This document shows positions 12,501-24,520 of a stretch of DNA of 64,000 nucleotides, in pieces (the first letter of the stretch is position 1; each line of letters starts with the position of its first letter). Under the pieces are notes generated by a model. That model was given only the letters and a program-made list of their open reading frames with translations. It was not told the origin of the DNA and searched no databases. A program made the translations under genes and the position numbers. Origin of the DNA: Anseranas semipalmata (Eukaryota > Chordata > Aves > Anseriformes > Anseranatidae); contig VXAA01002993.1 in assembly GCA_013399115.1 (NCBI GenBank), positions 80,817 through 144,816 of the forward strand, written 5' to 3'.

Positions 12501-12929
12501 TAATGCCCCAAACTCTCAAAAATGTGTCCCAGGGGCTCTTCTCAGAAGAAGGAAAGGTGAATGAAAACATTTTGGAAAGGTGGGAAAACTGGTCTGGAGA
12601 AGGAGGCATGATGAAACCACACTTTAGTCCACTGTTGTAAATTAGCTCTTGGTGTTGAAGTTTTCAGAGCACAATTTTCAGGCCTCAAAGGCAATTAAAA
12701 ATATTTCTACTTACACTTCCTGAGAAAAACTCCCTTACATTCAAACATCCTATTTTTTTAATGGGCTCCTATGTTCTGTTTCATTCAGCTCATCACTGCC
12801 TTTATGACTGCATGGCCCATATCTTTATTGTGGTAATCCTATAGAAAATTTGGAAATGAACCAATTTTCATTTGCTTCCTTTTTTATTTATGTGTTATTA
12901 ATCTAGGGCCAAGAGAGCACATTTACATG
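6558..12929. other. Long unique stretch without a recognised gene
   Basis: Contains an AT dinucleotide-rich tract near 6992-7031, a poly-T run near 7134-7152, an A-rich tract with CAAA words near 10557-10600 and a short (GT)n near 11399-11415. Open frames are all under about 105 codons and none resembles a protein I know. I see no transposon remains. Confidence 0.55.
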
Positions 12930-13022
12930 TATGGAATCACTGGATCATTTAGGTTGGAAAAGGCCTTCAAGATCAAGTTCAGCCATCAACCTGACCTACC
13001 ATGTTCCATCACTAACCCATGT
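12930..13022 (-). mobile_element. CR1 3'-end fragment
   Basis: The CR1 3' terminus on the minus strand: ATGGAATCACTGGATCATTT, then AGGTTGGAAAAGGCCTTCAAGATCA, then an AACCTGACCTACCATG block. Only about 90 bases remain, so it is a strongly truncated copy. Confidence 0.85.
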
Positions 13023-15588
13023 TATGTAGACTACTATGCAAGAGAATCTATTGAAATTTAAGCAAGAAGAATGCCAGTCAACAATACAGTCATCTGTGTT
13101 CCAAACATCAATGGTATTTAAAGGTAATACAAAAGTTACTCTGTTGAAATAAGCAAAACTGCTTATTTGTGGGCAGAACATTCAGCATAGTGATACCTGT
13201 ACACCTAGGCTGGTGTTTTTTATATTGAAATCGATGCTCCACCCCTTGCCACGATATCCTGTTAAAATCTCATGTTGCAGGATGTCCTAATTTTCTGTTT
13301 TGGCAATCTAGCTAAAAGTTAGTTATCGGGCTAAAATGTGAAGATCCTATTGGCAATAATTTCGAGTGTGGGCAAGCCAGGTTGACAGGATGATGCTCTG
13401 GGGTGCCCTGCTCTGCTCTCTGCAGGCTAATAACAAGCAGTACATTACTGATTTTTTTCCAAATAAGTGAGACAACAAATTGCATAACACTGTCCACACA
13501 CTCCTGAAGGAATGTGCCTTTAAACATGGTACCTTAAAGGACCAAACAAGCACCTTTTGAATAGTAATTACAGAAAAAAATTAGGAGAAGGAGGGAGCCC
13601 TTTCCATCATGAAAAAATTCCATTTGCCTCCGAATAAGAAACAAGTAAATACTTTTCTGGGAATAATTTGTCTGAAAAAAAAGCTATGATATAAGCTTCA
13701 ATGACTCTTATTCTTTTATTGCATTCTAGATCATTTGGATTTTTGTTCTTAAATCACTGTGACTCACTTTCTGTCAGAATAGGATGATCTCAGTTATATT
13801 GCTAGCTGTGAAGCTAATAGATATTTGCTGTGAAACCGGTGGTGAAATTTTCAAACATCTCAACATTGGACTTAAGTATGAAAGTGGTAACATGATATCT
13901 GTTATTGTACTCCATTAAAGAGTTCATTAAGACTTGTGTACTTAAATGCTGAGACCAAAATGTCTGCAGTTTCACAGCAAGCAACCACTATTAAAGTCTT
14001 TTTAACGTTCCACTACAAAGAGAAAAAAAATACTGATTAAAAAATCTGCATTTAAATGCGAAATATAGAGCAGGGCACTTTTTTTTTTTTTTTTTTTGTT
14101 AACAATGCCTTATTTGCTTTTGCTTTAGCTGTAAAGAATTTTAATAGGAAAAAAACAACAACCATTTGACAGTCTTTTATGAAGTATTAAAAGAAAAATA
14201 ACTGGGCTTTTGGGGAAAAATAATTTAGCTGATTTGAACTGTATCCTTGAAAATAAGAACAAGAAAATTACCCACAAACTGAAGAGAAAAAGTGCTTTTA
14301 CCATCAGATTTTAACAGATTAGATCTACCATTTGCTGTGGCAATCGGAGTTTCCATCCTTGGTTGTTTCCCCTGTCTGTCTGTCTGAAGCAGGAGGAAAC
14401 GTGCACTGACATTTTACCACCTCCCCAAATGTCATAGCTCTAACCCACTTTTATCATCACTTTAAGCTAAGGTGGCAGGCTAAGATGCAGATGCATATTT
14501 CTTCAGCCATCCTTGTTGTGGGGTAAGCAACCTGGTAAAGGTGCAGGATAACCAATTGAGGCAGTAATATCTTAAACCTTGATAGCAAGAATAGCTAAGG
14601 CTTGCCTTTCAGTGCCCCTCTGGCAACAAAGCTGCTGGAGAAAGAGTAGCACAACATGCAAACTGAGCTACTCAAAAGATTTGTCAAACCCTTTTCAATA
14701 CCAGGCCGCTGAAAGTGTTACTTTTTGTCTTTCTGGTCAGCAAGTCACAGTGGTTGCTGCTGCAGAGCATGTAGTACTGCTGGAGCAAGGCTCTTATTAA
14801 ACAAAAGGGAAGTGATGAAAAGTGGGAAAGGAAAAGAAGTAAGGAATAGAAGTCCCACATTCAAAATATTTTTTTAAAATTGGATTCAGGGGTGGGAGCA
14901 ATGTTTTATGGAGGCTACTTTCTGGCTTGGTTTGGTCAAGATCATGAAGGTGAAGGCTCAGGGCCACTGAATGGATTTCAGCATCCTGTAACATAATGAC
15001 AATGAGAAGGGTGCTCCGTCCTGCTCACCCTTCTTCAAGATACTGAAGGTGAGCTCTGGAGCATGATAATAGTAAGTCATACTCATAATTTTGTTTGCCA
15101 CTTAGGATTATTTCCAGACAGGCTACTGGGGTCTTTTGATTTATGGTCCCACAGTTCTCCTTGCAAAACAAACAGGTTCTTATTACCATCCGTGGACTAT
15201 AGAAATTCACGTTATTGTATGGACAAACTCAGCTTTTCTGCCTTTTCAGCTGACCTGCCTAAACCAGTTTATTTTATAGGGGACACTGCATTTTGCTGTT
15301 TGGACAATTCATGTGTCACTGTAAATAAGCCAACGCTGAGCAACGTTGGTAGACAAATTCCTTAATTTTTTTCCTAAATCACATTTTGTGAGGCCAGAGA
15401 GTTGCAAAAAACTACCCAAGGAGCAAAATATAAGATTTCTTGTCAGAACTGATATTTTGGGGTACTACTTTAAGCCAGCATGAACACATCAAGTCACTGC
15501 AGCTTTGAACTGTAAATTAATTTAAATAATTTTAGCTGTGGTCTGTCAATTATAACTTCATGTAGAAATAGCATACTGTGTAGTCTCA
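13023..15588. other. Unique sequence, no recognised gene
   Basis: AT-rich DNA with a poly-T run near 14079-14098. Frames are short; nothing here resembles a transposon or a known protein. Confidence 0.55.
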
Positions 15589-15656
15589 GGGGATTTAGCC
15601 CAATTGGTTAGGCTGTGGCCTGAATTTTTTTTAAGGTCAGGGTTTCCCAGTGGGAA
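15589..15656 (+). pseudogene. tRNA-Ile-like relic (pseudogene or SINE head)
   Basis: The segment follows the layout of a nuclear tRNA-Ile: a 5' GGGGATT acceptor-like arm, then TTAGCCCAATTGGTTAG, which matches the A box and D-arm of tRNA-Ile closely, then TGTGGCCTGA, a run of eight T in place of the anticodon arm's second half, AAGGTC (variable region), and GGGTTTCCCAGTGGG in place of the T-arm. The anticodon stem and the B box (normally GGTTCGANTCC) are broken, so it cannot work as a tRNA gene. Songbirds carry a SINE with a tRNA-Ile head and a CR1-like tail (TguSINE1); here I see no CR1 tail, so a single tRNA pseudogene is equally possible. Confidence 0.6.
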
Positions 15657-17050
15657 TATGTTTTATTACCAGAAGAGTATAAAATATTTCAAACTGCACA
15701 GGAACCAACACAGACAGGAAAAACAGCAATGATCAGTAATGGTAACATTCAACGCCTTTGGTGTTGCTGGTAGCACCATTGCTAAAATAAAAAGGTGTCA
15801 ATAAAAAAATAACAGTCCCAACTCTAATGAGAATATAGTCACTGTAATTACTGCCTGTGTAAAGACCCTGGTCTCATAATGTGACCCTCAAGAACAAAAT
15901 ACAGCCTTTCATATGGAGTCCCACTGCATTAAATGCAAAAGTGGTTTCCAAATATACAAAATAATTTCATTTAGAAGAAAACTTCCTTTAGTATCTGCTT
16001 TGATGAATCATTATTCAAAACTTACTTTTAGATGTCCCTGCCTATGTTTTCTTTTTAATAAAGCAAAAAGCTTGAACTTCTTACCTGCAAAGGAAAAATA
16101 CATCTCTGCTACACTTAAAAGGGAATTGACACTGTAAATCAACTCTGTCCTCACTCCATTAACCCTTTCCAGAGCTCAAAGACTGGATATGTCAACAGCA
16201 GGCAGGCAATTATTATCTGATGCTACTGTTGAAAGAATCAGGAAACAAATAACAGTAATAGTACCTTCTTCTTTATCAGTTGCACTGAACAGTAGTAAAC
16301 AGCTCTATACCTCTACCATTTCTAACACCTTTGGAACAACTAGGCACTGGCTCTTTTAACTTACATTTTTGTATGAAAACAGAAGTTTTATTTTAAGCAT
16401 TCTTCTAGTAACAGTCCCAATTCTAAAGTAGTAAAATCTCACTAATTTTGTACTCTCTCTGCTTCATTTATGTAGAATCCATCACAGAAGTACAGCTGAG
16501 ATAGCATCTAAATATTTGATAAAATCAATTATGAAACACTAGGAAATATTCATTATTCTGTTATGATATATTATAACTCAAAGTTAATTGTGCCTATCTA
16601 ATTTATGGACATTGTGCACTCTGATGCAGTATACTCATCTTTGTCCTGTCTTTTAACTGCTTATAATGGTTTCCCGGTCAATCAGTCAGATTTTTGTTTT
16701 TTATTTATTTTTCAGAGTAACTTGTTGGACTAAATCCTTAAAGCAAGGATTTCCAAAGCAAGGGACATTCCACCACCATCAGGATGAGACCCAGTGTATA
16801 AGCAGGCACTGCCACTACCACTTTCCCACTTCCTAGCCTGCCTTGTCCTGATGATTACCACAGTTGAAGGAGCTTCTGCCAGGCTCCCACCCTCTCTTTC
16901 CAGGACAAAATATTAACCCTTTTTACCCTCTTCATCTCTCATGTTACAGTGGGGAAAGAGGGGTGCAGTGGTGGTGATTCGTTGTGTAAGATAGTAGTAA
17001 GTTTATTTAGTAATAAGCTTGTTTTCCATTGACTGTTAGATTCTCTTCAG
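15657..17050. other. No recognisable feature
   Basis: Unique AT-rich sequence. A perfect 8-bp inverted repeat (AAATCCTT/AAGGATTT) sits at 16732-16752; this is too short to interpret. Confidence 0.55.
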
Positions 17051-17857
17051 GCAGATGTGGTGGTTTTACCCTGCTGGGCAGCTGAACTCCACCACAACAG
17101 CTCTCTTACGCCACCACCTCAAATGAAAAGGGGGAGAAAACACGATGGAAAGGGCTCAAGGGTTGAGATAAAGACAGGGAGATCTCTCACCAATTACCAT
17201 CACAGGCAAAACAGACTCAGCATAGGGAGTTTAATATAATTTGTTACCTATCACTAGCAGACTAGAACAGTAAGAAACTACAAGCAAACTAAAAACACCT
17301 TCCCCCACCCACCCTATTCCACCTCCTCCCCCCCGAGCAGCGCAGGGGAACGGGGANNNNNNNNNNNNNNNNNNNNNNNNNNNNNNNNNNNNNNNNNNNN
17401 NNNNNNNNNNNNNNNNNNNNNNNNNNNNNNNNNNNNNNNNNNNNNNNNNNNNNNNNNNNNNNNNNNNNNNNNNNNNNNNNNNNNNNNNNNNNNNNNNNNN
17501 NNNNNNNNNNNNNNNNNNNNNNNNNNNNNNNNNNNNNNNNNNNNNNNNNNNNNNNNNNNNNNNNNNNNNNNNNNNNNNNNNNNNNNNNNNNNNNNNNNNN
17601 NNNNNNNNNNNNNNNNNNNNNNNNNNNNNNNNNNNNNNNNNNNNNNNNNNNNNNNNNNNNNNNNNNNNNNNNNNNNNNNNNNNNNNNNNNNNNNNNNNNN
17701 NNNNNNNNNNNNNNNNNNNNNNNNNNNNNNNNNNNNNNNNNNNNGGCTGGAGCTGGCTCTGATCTGACCTGGGGCAGCTGCTGGGCTCTGCTCACAGAGG
17801 CCTCCCCTGCAGCCCCCCTGCTGCCAAACTCTTGCCATGTAAGCCCAATACAGCAGA
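17051..17857 (-). mobile_element. Solo LTR of an avian endogenous retrovirus, with target duplication and a gap
   Basis: The LTR proper runs from 17056 to 17852 on the minus strand and is flanked by a perfect 5-bp direct repeat, GCAGA, at 17051-17055 and 17853-17857. Read on the minus strand it starts TGTATTGGGCTTACATGGC and ends GGGTAAAACCACCACA, the TG...CA ends expected of a retroviral LTR. An ATTAAA poly(A)-signal-like word lies at 17235-17230, and CTTTATCTCAACCC lies nearer the 3' end, as in other avian LTRs. No internal retroviral sequence flanks it, so this is a solo LTR left by recombination. The middle is hidden by 388 undetermined bases, so an internal part could in principle be missing from the assembly. 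The 194- and 174-codon frames across it are artefacts of the gap. Confidence 0.9.
17357..17744. other. Assembly gap (388 N)
   Basis: A run of undetermined bases inside the solo LTR. The flanks are C-rich and G-rich (a run of seven C at 17329-17335 just to the left), a kind of sequence that is often hard to read. Confidence 0.99.
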
Positions 17858-19015
17858 CTGTGCCCCTATACACACAATTCCTTCAAAAAAGACAAAATTT
17901 GATCAAAGACATAAACCAAGAAAAAGACCAAAAGGTTAGAGCGGAGGGCAGGTTCCTCTTAAGTCAATCAGTCTTGTTAGCAATGTTTATTCCTGTGAAT
18001 AACAGCCATTCTTTCATTATGGATGCAGATGCTGCTCTCCCTTGTGGAGAGGAGAAAGGGTATCTGAAAGCCAGAGTACAGATATTCTGCTGTACAGAGG
18101 GGCTTGCCAGTAAAATATTGTCTATTTGGTTTGTGTTTTCTTTCCTGTGTCCATGGATCAATATGCTTTCTTTGATTAATAATGTTCCTTACATGTCTCA
18201 AATAGCACTCTCTTTTAAAGAGTAGTTCCATTGAATTGTGTCTTAGAATGTATACTAATTTGCTTACCTGTGTTAGTATATTGTCTGGTAGATGCTAAAT
18301 GGATGATCTTTCAAGTATTTGCTTTCAACCTCTTTCCCCATTACCATCTTCTTATTCACAATGTAATAAAAGAAATGGCATAAATATTGAGGAATTATTT
18401 TTACTGAGTGTTTTTTTCTTTTAATTTGGTATTTTTAAATGGCTTGTCCAGCTGCCTTCAGTTTATACATAGTCATTTTTGCTGATTATTTCAAATAGTG
18501 TACTACATTTAGAAAAACTCCACTGTAACCACGGTAACTATTTTTGCTTAAGCACAGTTGAGCATGCGGGTTCATTTTAATTTAGCTGAAGAAAATAGAG
18601 AAATGCTCTTGAAAGCTCCTGAAATCATTTGGGTTATTATTAGCTTTCATTTCAGGTTCAACAGAGATAGAATTGCTCATAGCCTTTATCTTTCTTGCTT
18701 TCAGTGATTTTGAAATCAGTAGGCGTGGGCTGTAAAGAGTTTATATAAAAGTTTTGGAAGCTTTTCCGTGGGCAGCTTGCCTTCCTGAAGAGAACAATCT
18801 ATGTATGATGAGGATTGCTTAATTGAGAGCACCACTACAACTTTCTTGTCTTCTCTGTTACACCAGAGGGAACGTGACCCTCTGTAATCCGATTTCCATT
18901 ATACCTTGTGCTAGCTTGACCCAAAATCTTTGCAAGCCAGATGACTTTGGGCTGTGAGGAGAGCCAAAGAAGAGCCAAGAGAGCCAGAGGTGGGAGAAAA
19001 AACAGTTCCACTTAC
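17858..19015. other. No recognisable feature
   Basis: Unique sequence. The 121-codon plus-strand frame starting at 17860 begins inside the LTR edge and resembles nothing I know. Confidence 0.5.
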
Positions 19016-19169
19016 CCGTCCCTTTAGCTTTATGGAGATTTTGAAGAATATCTACTAATGTCCAATTCTGCAAGGTATTTTCCAGGATAGCCATATCCAG
19101 GAAGTAGTCCTGAAAGTACATCCTTGACAGATGTTTCTGTGTTGTTGATACCATGGCAGCTCATCCATC
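19016..19169 (-). other. Possible coding exon with start codon (unconfirmed)
   Basis: On the minus strand, a pyrimidine-rich tract ending TTCCTCTCTCTGACACTAG gives a good splice-acceptor match, and the segment ends at GACGG/GTAAGTGG, a near-perfect splice donor with GT at 19015-19014. Between them lies an ATG at 19154 in a strong start context (GCTGCCATGG), preceded by an in-frame TGA and followed by 46 open codons up to the donor, leaving phase 1. The residues look protein-like (LDMAILENTLQNWTLVDIL in the middle). I do not recognise the protein and see no partner exon. Acceptor, start codon, open frame and donor in a row can occur by chance in 64 kb, so the confidence is low. Confidence 0.2.
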
Positions 19170-20203
19170 CTAGTGTCAGAGAGAGGAATAGAAAATAACT
19201 ATATCCTTCTGAAAATGCTGATGCAGCATGCAGCTGTGAACTGACATCATCTCATTCTGATCTAAAGGTCATCAGAAAAACTCTGTGGAAGAGACAGCAA
19301 ACTAGACTGTGAAGTTCATTAGATCATCTTTGTTGCAGGAGACCCCAGTGACTCAGGAGACCCATCTGCATGTCCAGTTGTCTTGCTCACATTCAGGAAA
19401 AGCTCAGGACACCAAGATACAGATTACAGTCACAAGTTTTTATTTCCCCATGATTCAAAAGTCACAGTGCAAGCTAATCCTCATCCAACTGACCAGCCTG
19501 CCAACTGGGATGGGAACTAGAACAAAGCAATCTGAAATACTTTTGGCTGGCGGTGAGCCCAGTGTGTGGGGCCTGGTAGTCTCTCTCATCAGAATCACTA
19601 GGCTTGAGTTCCCAGGGGTTTCTCCTCAGTAATTATGTGATACAATGTTGTTATCATCACCATAATTAGCTAAATAACATGCGGGAAATCTGTCAATATT
19701 TCTTGCTTACCAATTGGCAAAACATATGTAGTGATTTGACTGCCTCTGCAGAAAGTTGTATAATATGTTTTACAAATATTCTAGTTTGTTGATAGCTTTT
19801 GCCTGTCAGAGCATTATTTATTCAGTCTTTGTAGCCTATGAATGAATCTAATTATTAATAAAGAAGCTAATAACAATATCTGTTCTTTGCTGTCTGTTCC
19901 AAAGGACAGTGTTGCATATCAACCTCCATGATGCTTAACGTTGAACTTTTATATCAGCGGGAGTCTTACTGTGGAGAAATACACTTTTTCCTAAAGAAAA
20001 GATAATGTCACAAGAGAGAGCCAGAGGCTGGTTTTTCCTCCATAATGTTGTTAGTAGTGACGAGTCTCCGCCTCTAATCACTAGTTCCTAATTTCTACTG
20101 TTGTCTTATTACCTGTGGTGCCTGTAAAGCAACATCTGCCTGAAAGAAGTTCTCCCTCTGCCTTCTCTCATTTGTATACTTTGAATAGCTGCTCCCTTGC
20201 AAA
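19170..20203. other. No recognisable feature
   Basis: Unique sequence containing a 107-codon plus-strand frame at 19309-19632 with no domain I recognise. Confidence 0.5.
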
Positions 20204-20294
20204 GAGGTGGGGAGGAATCAATAACTTGTCACTCAGTTGTGACTAGCTTGCTTCTGTTGAGTGACAAGTGATTGATTTGCCTCATCTCCCACTC
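20204..20294. repeat. Long inverted repeat able to form a hairpin
   Basis: Arms at 20216-20235 and 20258-20277 are reverse complements over 20 bases with a single mismatch (core ACTTGTCACTCA against TGAGTGACAAGT), separated by a 22-base loop. Pairing continues outward with GAGG (20212-20215) against CCTC (20280-20283) after a 2-base bulge, then TGGG and GAG against CCCA and CTC (20288-20294). The total length of about 72-91 nt and the nearly perfect stem fit a microRNA precursor, but would also fit the palindromic relic of a small DNA transposon. I do not recognise a known microRNA. The fold is plain from the sequence; any function is inference. Confidence 0.8.
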
Positions 20295-23200
20295 ACAGGC
20301 AGCCACAGCTCTGCTGTTTGTATTGTACAATGGGAACAGAAAAATGAAAAGTGCTACACGAGAGGCGAATCTGAGGACAGATGTCAATCCATATAGTTCA
20401 GATGCAGATTGGCTGATGCTTTAATAAGAATGTGGAGCTACCAAGGACAGCAACCCATACCATTAGCTAGAAAGCTTTGTCACCAGATGTTCATTTTATC
20501 AATGTTGAAATGTGTATTCATGCTCTTTTATCAAAGACTATAAATCCATTGAAAAGATTCATAGGTCAATTTATATAAAGATTACTGGATTCGCTCCACT
20601 CTTTGACTTAGAGGACCGAGTAGTTGTCAACACAATTAAGAGAACGGAACACTTTCCTGAAAGTGGAGGGGCATTACAACAAGTTTTCTTCATTAAAAAA
20701 ATACAAATTGAAGATGAAAACATTACATCTATTGCACATGTTACCCATTGTGCTTTTTGGAACCTCTTTTTTTGCTTATTTTAATAATATGCTTTATGCT
20801 TTCTTTTGCATTATTGTGTAATTGAACAGTTGAGTAACTCATTACAATTAAGAATATACAGAAGAACAACTAGGGAAGATTTTTGTCTGCATCTAAAAGA
20901 AAGAAAAATGTTCAGTTATAACAGATTGGAGTACTGTTAAATGGATTTACTATTGTACTTTATCAGAGACTGGTGTTGCCCATCAAACTAACACGAACTT
21001 TTGTTACCTATTTTTAATATTATAGCACTAGCTGATAATATAATGGTGTGTTTTAAAAAAGAAGAGGTTAAACCTCAGTGTCTGGTAATACAGTTCTAGG
21101 TATTAGGACAGAAAATAAACAAATTATAAAACTTAGTAGCAGGACTAAAGAAATACATATTTTTATATGCCAAAAAAAATCACAAGAGACTGAGAAAATT
21201 CAGATGCAAATATTGGGAAATTATATTAATTTTCATTAGGATTCTAAAGAGTCAATATATAATTTTCTGGGAAGTGCAACTTCCCCAAACAAAGCAGTGT
21301 TATTTTGTTAGAGATGATTGGAATATTCATAATTATGCGTAGTGAATCGTTTACTGGAATATTTTTAGAATTAATCTTAAATTGTTTGTAAACAGCGTGA
21401 CTGGTGAAAGTTTCAAGCACACATCTTCTGGGCTAAGATTTTCTTGTATGGTGTTCCTATGATTTTCACACAATTACTGAACACTGTTCTTGTTAGAATT
21501 TGAGTATCTGTAGGTATTTCCAGTGCCATCATTTTAAGCAGGGTGCCCTCACACCACAGGATGACAGGCCTTGTGCAGAGGGCTTGGAGAATGAGTATGC
21601 ATTGAGACAAGAGGTGCAAGCCATACATTATTTGTGTGATATTTGTGATTTTTCCTAACTGATGTTTGTGCAAATAACTTCAGAATTAAGGCTCTGCAGG
21701 AATCCTTACACTAATATTTACTTGTATATTAATTTGCAAAGTATGTTGCTTTCAGGGTCAATCTTATGCAGCAGTTCCCATCTTTGCAGGCATTCTGGCA
21801 ACTGAACCAAAGATTTAAAGTCTGTATAATTGGTGTGTGCAACAAGGAAGGACCATTAAATTCATTGTACATTTCTATCCTTGTCTTGTGTTTTCCATTC
21901 CATAAACAGAGACATAAATCTTGTTCCTTTCCCTTCTTACTAGTACCATCCCATCTTCTCTTCTAAGCCGACTACTGCCTTCCACAGCTGGGTTGTCCAC
22001 ACTCTCCTAACAGGGTGTGAGAATGCCCTTGGTCATGTACCAAGAGGTACATCAGAGGTCATCCATTGCTCAGGAATAGGTTATCAGCATCATCTTTCTG
22101 ATGGCCACCCCTTCTTTGGGGCCTGGATGAATTAAGGTCCTACAGTGTATGATGGGTAGGGCTAATGATGTCCTGGTCGTACTCCCCGAATGTGCTATGG
22201 GGTAAGGGACTGCCCACTACAATGATCCTTGCTTCTGCCTGGTTGCTCTGTGGGGCTCTACATAACTGCATGTTGTGCAAAACTTTCTTCAGCCACTTGA
22301 ACAGAGACTGGTTTTGTTTCCATGGCTGAAACAGCATTTTCTGTGGATTAGGCAAAGAAAAGGACATATTAGCAAACAGGATTAAGCATGCTCCAGAGAA
22401 ACTCCTCCAATCGCACACAAACAAAGAGCAGCAGTGATGTGAAAGCACATATTTTATTTGGAGCACCATAAGTGAATAGCTTTTTGCATTATTCAGTCTT
22501 CTCTGCAGGTTGTAAAATTCAAGCAGTACACACTGAGGGAGAAGAACAATGGGAATACAGGCCTACTGCTTGCAAGACACAGTTTTGTTTCCTTATTTGG
22601 CCATGGGCTTCATCACACAAGGATGTTGTGAGGATAAATACTCTACAGTATTTTGCGTGTGTAAACTGGAAAGGAAAATTTGTATCCTCAGTGTAAGTGC
22701 CTGGATGGCATTATTGTTTATTTCTCGTTATTCTTTTGCTAATCATCCTATTGTGCTGAGATTTCTAAGAGGGTGGGAAAGAATCCCACAGGAATTGTAC
22801 AGTAATTTGCTAGTCATTGACACCACTTTTCAAATGTTACAGTGTAGGTGTTTTGGTAGTTTTAGGGGGATTTGTCTTGTTCAATGGTAGCAGAAACCAC
22901 TCTTTCAGGACCTGACTCAAAAGTTTGTTAATTCAGCAAGACTATTTGCTATGTTTTCAGTGGTCACTGAAACAGGCCTTTGGGAAGAGATGTCAGGTTA
23001 GCAAGGGTTACTACCGAAAACTTTTACTTATCAGGCACTAGCTTTACATATGCTCCCTGGTAATAAATAATGTCAATATGGATAGCTAGTTTTCTCAATT
23101 TATATTAACAAGTCTTTGGTGTCCAAAATGCTGCCTCCAACCTGTCCTGCTCAGCTCAGGTGGGTTGACAGTAGCCCAAAGGATGGCACTGCATGGATAA

Positions 23201-24448
23201 CAAATACCTGATGGCATAGTCCTGACTCCTGCACCTGCAGGAGAAGCCACTCAACCACGGTGAGGATGAAATTAAATAAAACTTGGCTGAAACCAGCTGC
23301 TAATTGCTACTGCCTTTGGTCCTTCGATTTCTTTTGAAAATTTAGGGTTTTTTATTTTCATTCTGCATCCCGCAGAGCCCATCAGAGGAAGCATCCCTGG
23401 AGCATTGATGATGAGTCAGGGAAAAGCAATTAAGGAAAGAGGGTCTATTGGCATTGCCTATGTGAGCTCCTGGCATTTGCTAAGTGGTGGCCTCCAGTTG
23501 ATGGAAAAACTTGAAGGTGCCTACCAATTAATAGAGGTTGGAAATGCTTTGTAAATCATTGGCAAAGCTCTCCCAGGTCAGAGAGTGCTGTGTCAGGTTC
23601 TCTGTATGATGAACCAAAGCATTATTTTTCATATGCTACAAAAATGTTTCCACCACAAGCAATTTGTGACCACAATCAGAGTCACAACAGGGAGCCAGAT
23701 ACCAGCTCACTGTGCACTGAAGAGTGTTCCCAAACTTGGAATTTTCTTTGCCTTTGCCCCTTTGATTCTCCTCTGTATAGGCACTTCTCTTTGGCTGAAA
23801 TGACGCACACTAGATGCACTAGTGAAGTAGTAGTGGGATCCAAATCATTGCAGTGTGCTCAGGACCTGGTCTATATTCAGCACTTTATGCTGTAGCAGCT
23901 GGCAACATAAAACTACTCCCCTGGTGGTGCATGAATTTTATAAGTATTTGAAATTGAAAATAATTCCTTTCTCATTAGTGAGGGGAATAAGAGAAATAGT
24001 TTGTGGATGCATCAGATATGTTTTCCTTATTGAGAAGTAGTTTTCTTGCACTCAGTGCCAATTTAGATTCTATCTACTTTGTAAGATGTTACTGAAAGAC
24101 ATTTGATTTAATAGTTTAACATTATACATATAATAAAGTGGAGAATATCTTTATATTTGTTTAGGAAAGCAGTCCACCTAATAATTTTAAAAGTCACTGT
24201 TTGATGTAACTATTGACTTGATCAAAAAGAACACAGATCCCAGAAGTTATTAAGGTCAGACACATATCTTGCTTGGGTCATGAGAGCGTGTATTTGTTTC
24301 AGAAGTTTTATGTTCAAAACACAGGGAAGTAACCCTGGCAATTCCCATCTGTGTCAGTTTTGAGGACATCTTTGTAATGAAATTCTGCTATCAAAAGCTT
24401 TGTGTTGGACCTTCTTTTCTGAATGCTACACTATAGAATTTGCCCTGG
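20295..24448. other. Unique sequence, no recognised gene
   Basis: Contains open frames of up to 113 codons (22549-22890 plus, 22140-22469 minus); none has a domain or splice context that I can support. No transposon remains were seen. Confidence 0.5.
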
Positions 24449-24520
24449 AAAAAAAAAAAATTATACATACATACATATATATATATATACATATATACAT
24501 ATATATTTATATACACATAT
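24449..24520. repeat. Poly-A followed by (TACA)n/(TA)n microsatellite
   Basis: Twelve A residues, then TACATACATACA merging into an alternating TA tract with interspersed CA steps. Two overlapping open frames here are by-products of the repeat. Confidence 0.9.

Noticed and set aside
17289..17873. 194- and 174-codon open frames, the longest in the window
   Set aside because: Most of their length is undetermined bases inside the solo LTR gap; they are artefacts.
22140..22469. 109-codon minus-strand frame with an ATG
   Set aside because: I looked for a domain or pseudogene match because its C-terminal part looks protein-like, but could not name one, and there is no clear splice context.
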